From contig NZ_JALPRX010000093.1 of the NCBI RefSeq assembly GCF_023223525.1, positions 1-64,000 on the forward strand: a stretch of DNA of 64,000 nt, read 5' to 3'. The position numbers were made by a program, and so were the translations under genes. Below the pieces are notes generated by a model that searched no databases, was not told where the DNA came from, and saw only the letters and a program-made list of their open reading frames with translations. Shown here piece after piece: positions 8,424 through 15,835 of the stretch (its first letter is position 1; each line of letters starts with the position of its first letter). Source of the DNA: Roseomonas acroporae. GTDB taxonomy: Bacteria; Pseudomonadota; Alphaproteobacteria; Acetobacterales; Acetobacteraceae.

Positions 8424-8585
8424 GCCCGGACGCGCCGGGACGCGCCGCCCCGTCGTCATGCCCAGCGGCGCGAATCGCTTGCCGCGCCGGCCGGAACGGG
8501 GGATGTCGGCGCATCCTGCCGCAAGGCGGGACGGAAGCCTGCGAGCCGGCCGCATCCCCTGCGCCGCGACGGAGACGGAAACGAG

Positions 8586-9227
8586 ATGCGCAGCGCCCCC
8601 GGCCTGCTCGTGCTGCTGTCACTCCTGCTGCCCGGCTGCGCCGAATTGCGCGCGCCGGCCCAGAGCGCCGCCCCGCCCGGCCTGACCCCCGGCGCGGCCG
8701 ATCCCGGCCGTGCCGCGATCGCCGCCACCGCCTATGCCTTCGCCGATGGCGGCGGCCGGCTGACCGGCCGGCCGGCGGAGGCGGCGCAGGCCTCGGCGCA
8801 GCTCGAATACCTCGCCGCCGACGTCGCGCGCGGCGGTCGCTGGCGCGCCCTGCCTTCCTCCCTGCCCTTCGAGCTGGCGGCCTCGCGGCTGGAGCTGCGC
8901 AGCGCCCTCGGCACGGCGCCGGAGGCCGACCCGGCGGCGGTGTCGCGGGCGCTGCTCGCGGCCGCGCGCGCGCTGCGGGCCGGCGACCGGGCGGCGGCCG
9001 AACAGGCGCTGGCGCCGCCGCTCTTCCCCGCCGGCGGCGCCGCGACGCTGCTGCGGCTGAACGAGGTGGCCCCCCTGCCGCAGACCGCCAACACCACGGC
9101 GGTGCTGGCGCAGGAGGTGCGCCGGCTGGACGAGGAGCAGCGCTGGGAGCGCTTCAACTCGCCCGAGCTGATCGAGGGCAGCGGACTCACCACCTCGGGC
9201 CTCGGCGGCGGGATGCCGGGCTACTGA
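8586..9227 (+). CDS. Tandem lipoprotein family, member 3
   Basis: A 213-residue third paralog. The signal is MRSAPGLLVLLSLLLPGC with lipobox LPGC. It shares GAADPGRAAIAATAYAF, AQLEYLAADV, LGTAPEADPAAVSRALLAA, AGDRAAAEQAL and LFPAGGAATLLRLNEVAPLP with members 1 and 2. Its tail is longer (ERFNSPELIEGSG). The three genes run head to tail, 332 and 162 bp apart. A near-perfect 20-bp inverted repeat overlaps its TGA. Function is unknown. Confidence 0.82.
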   Translation: MRSAPGLLVLLSLLLPGCAELRAPAQSAAPPGLTPGAADPGRAAIAATAYAFADGGGRLTGRPAEAAQASAQLEYLAADVARGGRWRALPSSLPFELAASRLELRSALGTAPEADPAAVSRALLAAARALRAGDRAAAEQALAPPLFPAGGAATLLRLNEVAPLPQTANTTAVLAQEVRRLDEEQRWERFNSPELIEGSGLTTSGLGGGMPGY

Positions 9228-9267
9228 TACCGGCCCGCACAAGTCCTGACTTGTGCAGGCCGGTATC
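9226..9267. terminator. 20-bp inverted repeat overlapping a stop codon
   Basis: The arms 9226-9245 and 9248-9267 pair with one mismatch and a 2-nt loop. The left arm starts inside the TGA of lipoprotein 3. The arms contain GATACCGGCC and GCACAAGTC. A related shorter hairpin follows 47 bp later. It is probably the end of the lipoprotein unit. Confidence 0.7.
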
Positions 9268-9313
9268 GCGCGCGGGGTTGGTGGGGCGGCCGCGCGCCGG
9301 ACCGACGAATCAG

Positions 9314-9339
9314 ACGGGTCCGCACTTGTGCGGACCCGT
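9314..9339. repeat. Perfect 12-bp hairpin related to the preceding one
   Basis: ACGGGTCCGCAC (9314-9325) pairs with GTGCGGACCCGT (9328-9339) around TT. The core GCAC..GTGC and flanking GG(T/C)CC resemble the 9226-9267 repeat, suggesting one repeat family. Confidence 0.65.
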
Positions 9340-9420
9340 ATGACACGCGTGGCGTCGAGCGCCCGCGTGGTCCGGCCGCCGGGCCGGGACCGCGCCCGCG
9401 GCGTACCCTCGGGCGGCGCC

Positions 9421-9465
9421 GCCAGGCCACCGGTCGCCAAGCCACCGGTTGCCAGGCCACCGGTT
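9421..9465. repeat. 15-bp minisatellite, three units
   Basis: GCCAGGCCACCGGTC, GCCAAGCCACCGGTT and GCCAGGCCACCGGTT lie in tandem. With the two hairpins before it, this is the recognisable content of the 408-bp gap 9228-9635. Confidence 0.85.
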
Positions 9466-9635
9466 GACGGCCCCGGCGGCGCCCGCCGATAACTTCGCCA
9501 TCGAACAATACGGCATGGAACCACCGGCTGCCCTGCGGCACCGGCCGGGCCGGCGGTCCGCCGGCACGGGGCGCCATGCCGGTCCGGCCCGTGCCCGCCG
9601 GCATGGCCGGTACGGCAACGGAGCGGGGTGACGGC

Positions 9636-10757
9636 ATGCGGGCTGCGACGCGCATCGCGGTGGTGGGGGCCGGCCTCGGCGGGCTGACCCTGGCGGGCCT
9701 GCTGCAACGCCGGGGCTTCGACGTCAGCGTCCACGAGCAGGCCACGGGCTTCGCGCGCATCGGCGCCGGCATCATCCTCAGCGCCAACGCGGTGAAGGTG
9801 CTGCGCCGGCTCGGGCTGGAGCCGGGCATCGTCGCCACCGGCATCCGCCCCGATTCCTTCCTCAGCCGCGACATCGCGACCGGGGAGACGCTGTACGAGC
9901 TGACCCTCGACGCGGCCAGCGAGCGGCGCTTCGGCGGCCCCTTCGTCAACATCCACCGCGCCGACCTGCACGCGTTGCTGCAATCGGCGCTGCGCCCCGG
10001 CACCATCCGCTTCGGCGAGGGGCTGGCCGGACTGGAGGAGCGCGACGACCACCTGCGCCTGATCTTCGCCGATGGCGGTACCGCCGAGGCCGACATCGTG
10101 GTCGGCGCCGACGGCATCCATTCGCGCCTGCGCGCCCTGCTGCAAGGCGAGGCGCCGCCGCGCTTCACCGGCCGCCTCGCCATGCGCGCCGTCTTCCCGC
10201 CCGGGCGCATCCCCGGCCCGCCGATCCGCGACTGCACCAAGTGGTGGGCCGACGACCGGCACGTCCTGGTCTACTTCATGACCGGGCGGCGCGACGAGGT
10301 GTACGTGATGACCGCCGTCCCCGCCGATTCCTGGGAGGGCGACGACACCTCCGTCCCCGGCACGCGCGCGGGCTTCCTCGCCGGCTTCGAGGACGCGCAT
10401 CCCGACCTGCGCCGCGTGCTGGAGGCGGCGGAGACGGTGATGGTCTGGCCGATCTGCGACCGCCCGCGCGACGACCGCTGGCACGCCGGCCGCGCGGTGC
10501 TGCTCGGCGATGCCTGCCACGCCGTGCGCCCCTACATGGCCGCCGGCGGCGCCAGCGCCATCGAGGACGCAGGCGTCCTGGCGCGCTGCCTCGCGGAATT
10601 CGACGACCACGGGACCGCCTTCGCGCGCTACGCCGCGACGCGCATCCCGCGCGTGGCGGAGGTGCAGCGCATCTCGATCGAGAACAGCTGGATGCGCGGC
10701 CCGACCGAGCTCGACTGGTTCTTCGGCCACGACGTCTGCACCGCGCCGCTCGCCTGA
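9636..10757 (+). CDS. NicC-like FAD-dependent monooxygenase
   Basis: A 373-residue class A flavin monooxygenase. The FAD motif GAGLGG is near the N-terminus, followed by the DG motif VVGADGIHSRLR and GDACHAVRPYMAAGG. It closely resembles what I recall of 6-hydroxynicotinate 3-monooxygenase (NicC): IHRADLHALL, RPGTIRFGEGL and CTKWWADDRHVLVYF keep the Cys, His and Tyr of the NicC pocket. However, the NicC GIH segment reads GII here, and KPHMAQG reads RPYMAAG, so the substrate may differ. The ATG at 9636 follows a GGAGCGGGG site; the upstream ATG at 9576 gives a non-conserved tail. It is probably cotranscribed with the deacetylase 10 bp downstream. Confidence 0.82.
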   Translation: MRAATRIAVVGAGLGGLTLAGLLQRRGFDVSVHEQATGFARIGAGIILSANAVKVLRRLGLEPGIVATGIRPDSFLSRDIATGETLYELTLDAASERRFGGPFVNIHRADLHALLQSALRPGTIRFGEGLAGLEERDDHLRLIFADGGTAEADIVVGADGIHSRLRALLQGEAPPRFTGRLAMRAVFPPGRIPGPPIRDCTKWWADDRHVLVYFMTGRRDEVYVMTAVPADSWEGDDTSVPGTRAGFLAGFEDAHPDLRRVLEAAETVMVWPICDRPRDDRWHAGRAVLLGDACHAVRPYMAAGGASAIEDAGVLARCLAEFDDHGTAFARYAATRIPRVAEVQRISIENSWMRGPTELDWFFGHDVCTAPLA

Positions 10758-10767
10758 GGAGGCCGCC

Positions 10768-11709
10768 ATGTCCGCAACCCGGCCGGAGGCTGCGACGGAG
10801 ATCATGCCGGACCCGATGGAGCGGCGCGACCTCGTCGGCTACGGCGAGCACCCGCCCGATCCGTGCTGGCCCGGCGGCGCGCGCATCGCGGTGAACTTCA
10901 ACCTCAACGTCGAGGGCGGCGGCGAATCCACGCCCTACAACGGCGATCCCGTCTCCGAGGGGATGCTGAACGACATCGGCGTGCCCACGCGCCAGGGCCG
11001 GCGCGACCCGCTGGTCGAGTCGGTGTTCGAGTACGGCAGCCGGCGCGGCGCCTGGCGGCTGCTCGACATCTTCCGCGAATTCGGCGTGATGGTCAGCGTG
11101 CTCGGCGTGGTGCGGGCGCTGGAGCAGAACCCGGCGCTCGCCCGCGCCTGCGTCGCGCGCGGACACGAGATCGTCAGCCATGGCTGGCGCTGGATCGACT
11201 ACGTCGAGGTGCCGGAGGATGTCGAGCGCGAGCACATCCGCCTCGCCGTCGCAGGCATCGAGCGCCTGACCGGCGAGCGCCCGCTCGGCTGGATGACCGG
11301 CCGGCCCGGCCCCAACACGCGCCGGCTGCTCGTCGAGGAGGGCGGCTTCCTCTACGACCGCGATTCCCTCGCCGACGAGCTGCCCTACCGGCTGCGCGTC
11401 GCCGGCCGCGACCACCTCGTCATCCCCTACTCCTACGAGGCCAACGACAACCGCTTCGACGGCAACAACGGCTTCTCCACCGCCGACGACTTCTTCACCT
11501 ACATGCGCGACGCCTTCGACCTGCTGATCCGCGAGGGCGAGGCGGGTTCGCCCAAGCTGCTCTCCATCGGCCTGCACGACCGGCTGATCGGGCGGCCGGG
11601 GCGCGCCCCGGGGCTGATCCGGCTGCTGGAGCACATGCGGCGGCACGAGGGGGTGTGGTTCTGCCGCGGCATCGACATCGCGCGGCACTGGGCGGCACTC
11701 GGGCGGTAG
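10768..11709 (+). CDS. PuuE-like polysaccharide deacetylase family protein
   Basis: A 313-residue cytoplasmic NodB-homology protein of the allantoinase PuuE branch. Diagnostic segments are RDLVGYGEHPPDPCWPGGARI, VFEYGSRRGAWRLLDIF, GHEIVSHGWRWIDY and GWMTGRPGPNTR. PuuE hydrolyses allantoin to allantoate without the usual metal-amidohydrolase fold. Purine genes (uricase, HIU hydrolase) lie 23 kb away in the window, so allantoin is possible. The immediate partner is instead a NicC-like monooxygenase, so another cyclic amide is equally possible. AGGAGG (10757-10762) precedes the ATG. The 44-bp palindrome begins 2 bp after the stop. Confidence 0.83.
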   Translation: MSATRPEAATEIMPDPMERRDLVGYGEHPPDPCWPGGARIAVNFNLNVEGGGESTPYNGDPVSEGMLNDIGVPTRQGRRDPLVESVFEYGSRRGAWRLLDIFREFGVMVSVLGVVRALEQNPALARACVARGHEIVSHGWRWIDYVEVPEDVEREHIRLAVAGIERLTGERPLGWMTGRPGPNTRRLLVEEGGFLYDRDSLADELPYRLRVAGRDHLVIPYSYEANDNRFDGNNGFSTADDFFTYMRDAFDLLIREGEAGSPKLLSIGLHDRLIGRPGRAPGLIRLLEHMRRHEGVWFCRGIDIARHWAALGR

Positions 11710-11710
11710 A

Positions 11711-11754
11711 GCATTTCCAAGCCGGGTGTCCTCACCCGGCGACCTGGAAAATGC
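11711..11754. repeat. 44-bp nested palindrome, copy B
   Basis: The outer arms are GCATTTCCA and TGGAAAATGC. The inner arms GCCGGGTG (11721-11728) and CACCCGGC (11733-11740) are perfect, around a TCCT loop. It lies between convergent genes, 2 bp after the PuuE-like stop and 55 bp past the NuoF-like stop, so a terminator role is plausible. Confidence 0.8.
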
Positions 11755-11808
11755 GGAGAACCAAAAGGCCGGAGCCGCGCCCCGGCAGAGGCGCCTTCCC
11801 CGAACGCC

Positions 11809-13122
11809 TCAGCCCCGCCCCAGCGCCCGCTCGTACTCCTCCCGGAAGGTCGCGAGCGAGCTGGCCAGCACCGTCGCCGCCCCGTCCACCAGCCCGCAGC
11901 GCCCGCTGCCCGGCAGCAGCCCCGCCAGGTTCTCCAGCGCCTCCAGGTCCCCCGGCCGGCCGCGCCCCGCCTCGATCCGCTCCAGCAGGCGCGAGACCTG
12001 GTGCGTGCCGATCTTGCAGGGCGGGCACTGGCCGCAGGAATTCGCCGCGAAGAAGGCCACGTACTCGGCCGTCTTGCGCAGGATGCTGGTCCCCTCCCCC
12101 ACCACGATCATCGCCCCCGTGCCGAGGCGCGAGCCGCGCGCGCGCAGGCTGTCGAAGTCCAGCGGCGCGTCGAGGTCGGCCGCCGTCAGCAGCGTGTTGG
12201 AGGGGCCGCCGGTGAACACCGCCTTGAAGGCGCGCCCCGCCAGCATGCCGCCGCCGTGGTCGAACACCAGCTCGCGCAGCGGCGTGCCCATGGGCAGCTC
12301 GTGCAGGCCGGGGCGCAGCACGTCGCCGGAAAGCGAGAACAGCTTGGTGCCCGGCGCCCCGCCGCGCCCCAGCGCGCGCCAGCGTTCCGGCCCGATCCGC
12401 AGGATCAGCGCCGCCTGCGCCAGCGTCTCGACGTTGTTGACGAGGGTGGGCGCGCCGTGCACGCCGTGCTCGGCCGGGAAGGGCGGCTTCAGCGAGGGGA
12501 ACGGGAAGCCGCCCATCACGCTCGCCACGGCCGCCGTCTCCTCGCCGCCGATGTAGAGGCCCGAGCCCTCGACGACGTGCAACCGCACCTCGGCGCCGAG
12601 GGCCGCCGACAGCGCCGCCAGCAATCCGTGCCCCGCCCAGGCCGCCGCCGCCTCGCGCAGCACGGCCAGCGCCACCGCCTCGCGCGGGTTGGCGTAGAGC
12701 GCGACCTGCGTGGCGCCCACGGCGGCGGCGGCCACCAGCGCGCCCTCGATCACCTGGTGCGGCGTGCGGGTGAGCAGGAAGCGGTCCTTGAAGGTGCCCG
12801 GCTCGTCCTCGTTGCCGTTGCAGACGATCCACTTCCCGTCCGCCCCCGCCGGCGGCGCCGCTCCTCCTCCCGCGCGCTGCGCCGCTCCTCCCCCCGCGCG
12901 CTGCGCCGCCTCTCCTCCCGCGCGCTGCGCCGCGACCGCCGCCCATTTCCGGTGCGTCGGGAAGCCGGCGCCGCCGAGGCCGCGCAGCCCGGCGGCCTCG
13001 ATGGCGGGAATGACCGCCGCGCGGTCCGCCAGCGCCCGCCGCAGCGCCTCGCCGCCGCCGACGCGCAGCCAGGCGTCGAGATCGGCGCCGACGCACAGCG
13101 CCTCGTCGGTGAGCACCGTCAC
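11809..13122 (-). CDS. NuoF-like NADH/FMN/4Fe-4S subunit
   Basis: A 437-residue homolog of the 51-kDa NADH-binding subunit. FMN/NADH motifs are GLRGLGGAGFPTHRKW near residue 47, NGNEDEPGTFKDRF and GSGLYIGGEETAAV. The N3-type cluster ligands are SCGQCPPCKIGT plus a late Cys in SGRCGLV. It would take electrons from NAD(P)H, or deliver them to NAD(P)+, through FMN and one 4Fe-4S cluster. The GTG start at 13122 overlaps the flavoprotein stop (GTGA). It is the third gene of an operon with a fumarate-reductase-like flavoprotein and an Fe-S protein, not with other nuo genes. An in-frame 24-bp repeat adds AQRAGGGA-like units near residues 64-88. Confidence 0.85.
   Translation of the reverse strand: MTVLTDEALCVGADLDAWLRVGGGEALRRALADRAAVIPAIEAAGLRGLGGAGFPTHRKWAAVAAQRAGGEAAQRAGGGAAQRAGGGAAPPAGADGKWIVCNGNEDEPGTFKDRFLLTRTPHQVIEGALVAAAAVGATQVALYANPREAVALAVLREAAAAWAGHGLLAALSAALGAEVRLHVVEGSGLYIGGEETAAVASVMGGFPFPSLKPPFPAEHGVHGAPTLVNNVETLAQAALILRIGPERWRALGRGGAPGTKLFSLSGDVLRPGLHELPMGTPLRELVFDHGGGMLAGRAFKAVFTGGPSNTLLTAADLDAPLDFDSLRARGSRLGTGAMIVVGEGTSILRKTAEYVAFFAANSCGQCPPCKIGTHQVSRLLERIEAGRGRPGDLEALENLAGLLPGSGRCGLVDGAATVLASSLATFREEYERALGRG
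12860..12931 (-). repeat. In-frame 24-bp repeat in the NuoF-like gene
   Basis: Three 24-bp units (12860-12883, 12884-12907, 12908-12931) share CGCGCGCTGCGCC and differ at a few bases. They add about 24 Ala/Gly/Arg-rich residues between the FMN loop and KWIVCNGNEDEPG, a place where canonical NuoF has no such insert. Confidence 0.85.
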
Positions 13123-14750
13123 GCCGCCCTCCCCCGCGCCGCGGCGATGTCGAAATTGCCGTAGGGCGGGAACACCATCGGCGCCTTGCGCGAGAGCGGC
13201 AGCCCCTGCGCCGCCAGCGCCCGCCGCCAGTCCGCCAGATGCGTCAGCCCCACGTTGCGCGGCCGCTCGTCGCGCGCCGCCCCGGCCGCGGCGGCGCCGG
13301 CGCGGCGGCCGAACGCCACCAGCTCCAGCAGCGCGTTGCCCATCAGCCGGTTGCGGCCGTGCAGCCCGCCCGTCACCTCGCCCGCCGCCAGCAGCCCGGG
13401 CACGCCGGTGCGCCCGGCCGGGTCGATGGCGACGCCGCCGTTCTGGTAGTGCAGCGTCGGCCGCACCAGGAAGGGCTCCTCGGCCGGGTCGAAGCCGCCG
13501 CGATGCGCGAGATGCGTCAGCGTGACGAGGCCGTGCCGCAGGATGCCGGGCCTCTCCCGCTCCAGCCCGGGCGTGTCGAGGAACAGCCCGACGGCGCCGT
13601 CGCGCGCCACGCCGCGCCCCTCGGCGATCTCGCGCAGCATCGCCGCCGCCACCACGTCGCGCGGCGCCAGCTCGGGGATGAAACGCTCGCCGAGCCCGTT
13701 CACCAGCGTGGCGCCGGAGGCGCGCGCCGCCTCGCTCACCAGCGTGCCGGCCAGATGCGTCGGCCAGGCGATGCCGGTGGGATGGAACTGGAAGCTGTCC
13801 ACCTCGCGCAGCGCGGCGCCGAGCCGGTAGGCCAGCACCAGGCCGTCCGCCGTCGCGCCGTAGTGGTTGGAGGTCGGGAAGCCGGCGATGTGCAGCCGCC
13901 CCGCCCCGCCGGTCGCCAGCACGGTGGCGCCGGCGCGCGCCAGCACCGGCCGGCCGAGGGCGAGGTCGTGCAGCACCGCCCCGGCGCAGCGGCCGCGGTC
14001 GTCGCTCAGCAGCTCCAGCGCCGGGTGGCGCTCCAGGATCGTGATGCCGGGCTGCAGCAGCGTCGCCTCGCGCAGCGCGCGCATCATCTCGAGGCCGGTG
14101 AAGTCGCGGTAGGAGAGCAGGCGCGCCCGCGTGGCGCCGCCGGGCTTCTTGCGCAGCAGCAGCCCGCCCATGGGGCGGCCGGCATGCCCCGCCTCCTCCG
14201 CGAGGTCGAAGCTCATGCCCTCCTGGATCAGCCAGCGGATGGCCGCCGGCCCGTCGCCCACCAGCGCCGCCACCAGCGCCTTGTCGGCGGCGAAGTGGCC
14301 GGCGCGCAGCGTGTCCTCGAAGTGGTGCTGGAGGCTGTCGTCGGCGCCGACCGCGGCCTGGATGCCGCCCTCGGCCATCACCGTGTTGCCGTCGCCGAGG
14401 CGCAGCTTGGTCGCCATGGTCACGCGCGCCCCGGCCCGCGCCGCCGACAGCGCCGCGACGCAGCCCGCCCCGCCGCCGCCGATCACCAGCACGTCGGCAT
14501 CGAGGATCGGCGCGCCGGCGATGTCCACGTCCTCCAGCAGCGAGTCGGCCTGGAGCAGCGCCGCCAGCGCCGCCGGGCAGTCGAGCCCGGCGCCGATGCC
14601 GACCGCGAGCCGCTCCATCGCGCCGGGCCGGTGGTCCGGGTGGAAGCCGCGCAGCAGGTCCGGCACCGGCAGCGCGCCCTCGCGCGCGGCGGCCGGGGCG
14701 GCGGCGCGCCAGCGGGCGAGCGCCTGGGGGTAGGGGATGCCGACGCTCAC
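13119..14750 (-). CDS. Fumarate reductase/aspartate oxidase-like flavoprotein
   Basis: A 543-residue FAD protein of the SdhA/FrdA/NadB family. About 90 N-terminal residues precede the dinucleotide motif VLVIGGGGAGCVAALSAARAG. Next come MAEGGIQAAVG, HHFEDTLRAG, FQFHPTGIAW, HYQNGGVAIDP and GEVTGGLHGRNRLMGNALLE, with the family's catalytic His and Arg positions. Where SdhA has the FAD-linking His, this protein reads GDGNTVMAEGG, so FAD should be non-covalent, as in NadB. It could reduce fumarate or oxidise a dicarboxylate, but the substrate is unknown. The GTG start at 14750 overlaps the previous stop (GTGA), and its own stop overlaps the NuoF-like start. No membrane anchor gene is present. Confidence 0.82.
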   Translation of the reverse strand: MSVGIPYPQALARWRAAAPAAAREGALPVPDLLRGFHPDHRPGAMERLAVGIGAGLDCPAALAALLQADSLLEDVDIAGAPILDADVLVIGGGGAGCVAALSAARAGARVTMATKLRLGDGNTVMAEGGIQAAVGADDSLQHHFEDTLRAGHFAADKALVAALVGDGPAAIRWLIQEGMSFDLAEEAGHAGRPMGGLLLRKKPGGATRARLLSYRDFTGLEMMRALREATLLQPGITILERHPALELLSDDRGRCAGAVLHDLALGRPVLARAGATVLATGGAGRLHIAGFPTSNHYGATADGLVLAYRLGAALREVDSFQFHPTGIAWPTHLAGTLVSEAARASGATLVNGLGERFIPELAPRDVVAAAMLREIAEGRGVARDGAVGLFLDTPGLERERPGILRHGLVTLTHLAHRGGFDPAEEPFLVRPTLHYQNGGVAIDPAGRTGVPGLLAAGEVTGGLHGRNRLMGNALLELVAFGRRAGAAAAGAARDERPRNVGLTHLADWRRALAAQGLPLSRKAPMVFPPYGNFDIAAARGRAA

Positions 14751-15544
14751 GGCACGCGCCCCGGCGGCACGGCCCGCCCGGCCGCCGCTCCCGGATCGTC
14801 GCCCGGCGCCCAGGATGGGTTGGCGGGGGGCGGGCTGGCGGGGGACGGGTTGGCTGGGGGCGCGCCGGTGGCGGGCGGGTTGGCGCCGGGCGCGTCGGGG
14901 TCGATCGGCTGGTGGCCCGCCTCGATCTCGCGCAGCCGGGCGATCAGGTCGGCGGGCCGCAGCGTCAGCGAGGCGCCGAGCCGACGCACGAACTGCCCGA
15001 GATGCGCCGGGTCGATATGCTCCGGGCAGGCGGCGACGCAGAGGTTGCACATCACGCAGCGGTCGAACAGCGCCGCCGCCGTGAAGGGCTGCCCGGCGGC
15101 GGCGGTGTTGACCATGCGCTGCACCTCGATCCCCTTCGGGCAGGCGCGGTCGCAGCCGCCGCAGTGGCGGCAATGCCGCGCCTCGGGGAACACCGCGTCG
15201 ATCCGGTCGACCGCGGTCCAGCTGTCGGTCAGCTCGCGCAGCGCGTAGCCATGGGGACGGGTGGCCGGGAAGTGGTCGAGGAAGGCCACCTGCATGCCCG
15301 GCGCCGCCAGGGTCTCGCAGGCCAGGGCGGTGCCGGCCAGCCGCTCGCCCTCGCGCCGCACCAGCACCCGGCAGGCGCCGCAGGCGCCCTGGCCCATGCA
15401 GCCGACATTCTCGGTCAGCGGCAGCCCGGCCCCAATCCACGCCTGCAGCAGGGAACTGCCCGGCCGGGCGCGGATCGCATGGCCGTCGAAGACGAGGCCG
15501 ATGCCGTCGGCGTCGTGCGGCGCGGTGGTGGCGGCGTCGGTCAT
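14747..15544 (-). CDS. 2Fe-2S plus two 4Fe-4S electron-transfer protein
   Basis: A 265-residue Fe-S subunit. The N-terminal ferredoxin-like domain has Cys49, Cys55, Cys58 and Cys76 (CX5CX2CX17C), with one residue more than usual between the first two Cys. Two ferredoxin motifs follow, CRHCGGCDRACP and CVMCNLCVAACP. The arrangement recalls FrdB/SdhB and thiol:fumarate reductase subunits, but the 3Fe-4S pattern of SdhB is not seen. The last 45 residues are a Pro/Ala/Asn tail of imperfect repeats (NPPATGAPPANPSPAS and similar). It is the first gene of the three-gene minus-strand operon, and probably wires the NuoF-like subunit to the flavoprotein. The start is the ATG at 15544. Confidence 0.82.
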   Translation of the reverse strand: MTDAATTAPHDADGIGLVFDGHAIRARPGSSLLQAWIGAGLPLTENVGCMGQGACGACRVLVRREGERLAGTALACETLAAPGMQVAFLDHFPATRPHGYALRELTDSWTAVDRIDAVFPEARHCRHCGGCDRACPKGIEVQRMVNTAAAGQPFTAAALFDRCVMCNLCVAACPEHIDPAHLGQFVRRLGASLTLRPADLIARLREIEAGHQPIDPDAPGANPPATGAPPANPSPASPPPANPSWAPGDDPGAAAGRAVPPGRVP

Positions 15545-15835
15545 CGGTCATGCCTCCTGCGCCCATCACATGCCACCGGGCGGGGGCGCGCGCCTACAGC
15601 AAACCGCGGCAGGACGGGCCCGGGCGAACCCGGCCGGGCGGCGGTTCGCCCCGGACGCGCCGCCGGATGGCGGTGGCGGACCCGGGATGGCCGCGGCGAG
15701 GCCCCGCGGCGCTGCCCCCGCCCCGGCCCCGCCCCGGCGGAAGGACCGTCGATGCCGGATTCCCCGCCCCGGGGTCGCGGCGCGGATCGCCGGCCCGACC
15801 GGGCGATGGCCGGCCCGATGGGCGGGCTTCCGGGG

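Noticed and set aside
11809-15544. Succinate dehydrogenase or complex I operon
   Set aside because: There are no membrane anchor subunits, no SdhB-type 3Fe-4S pattern, no other nuo genes, and the flavoprotein lacks the covalent-FAD His.
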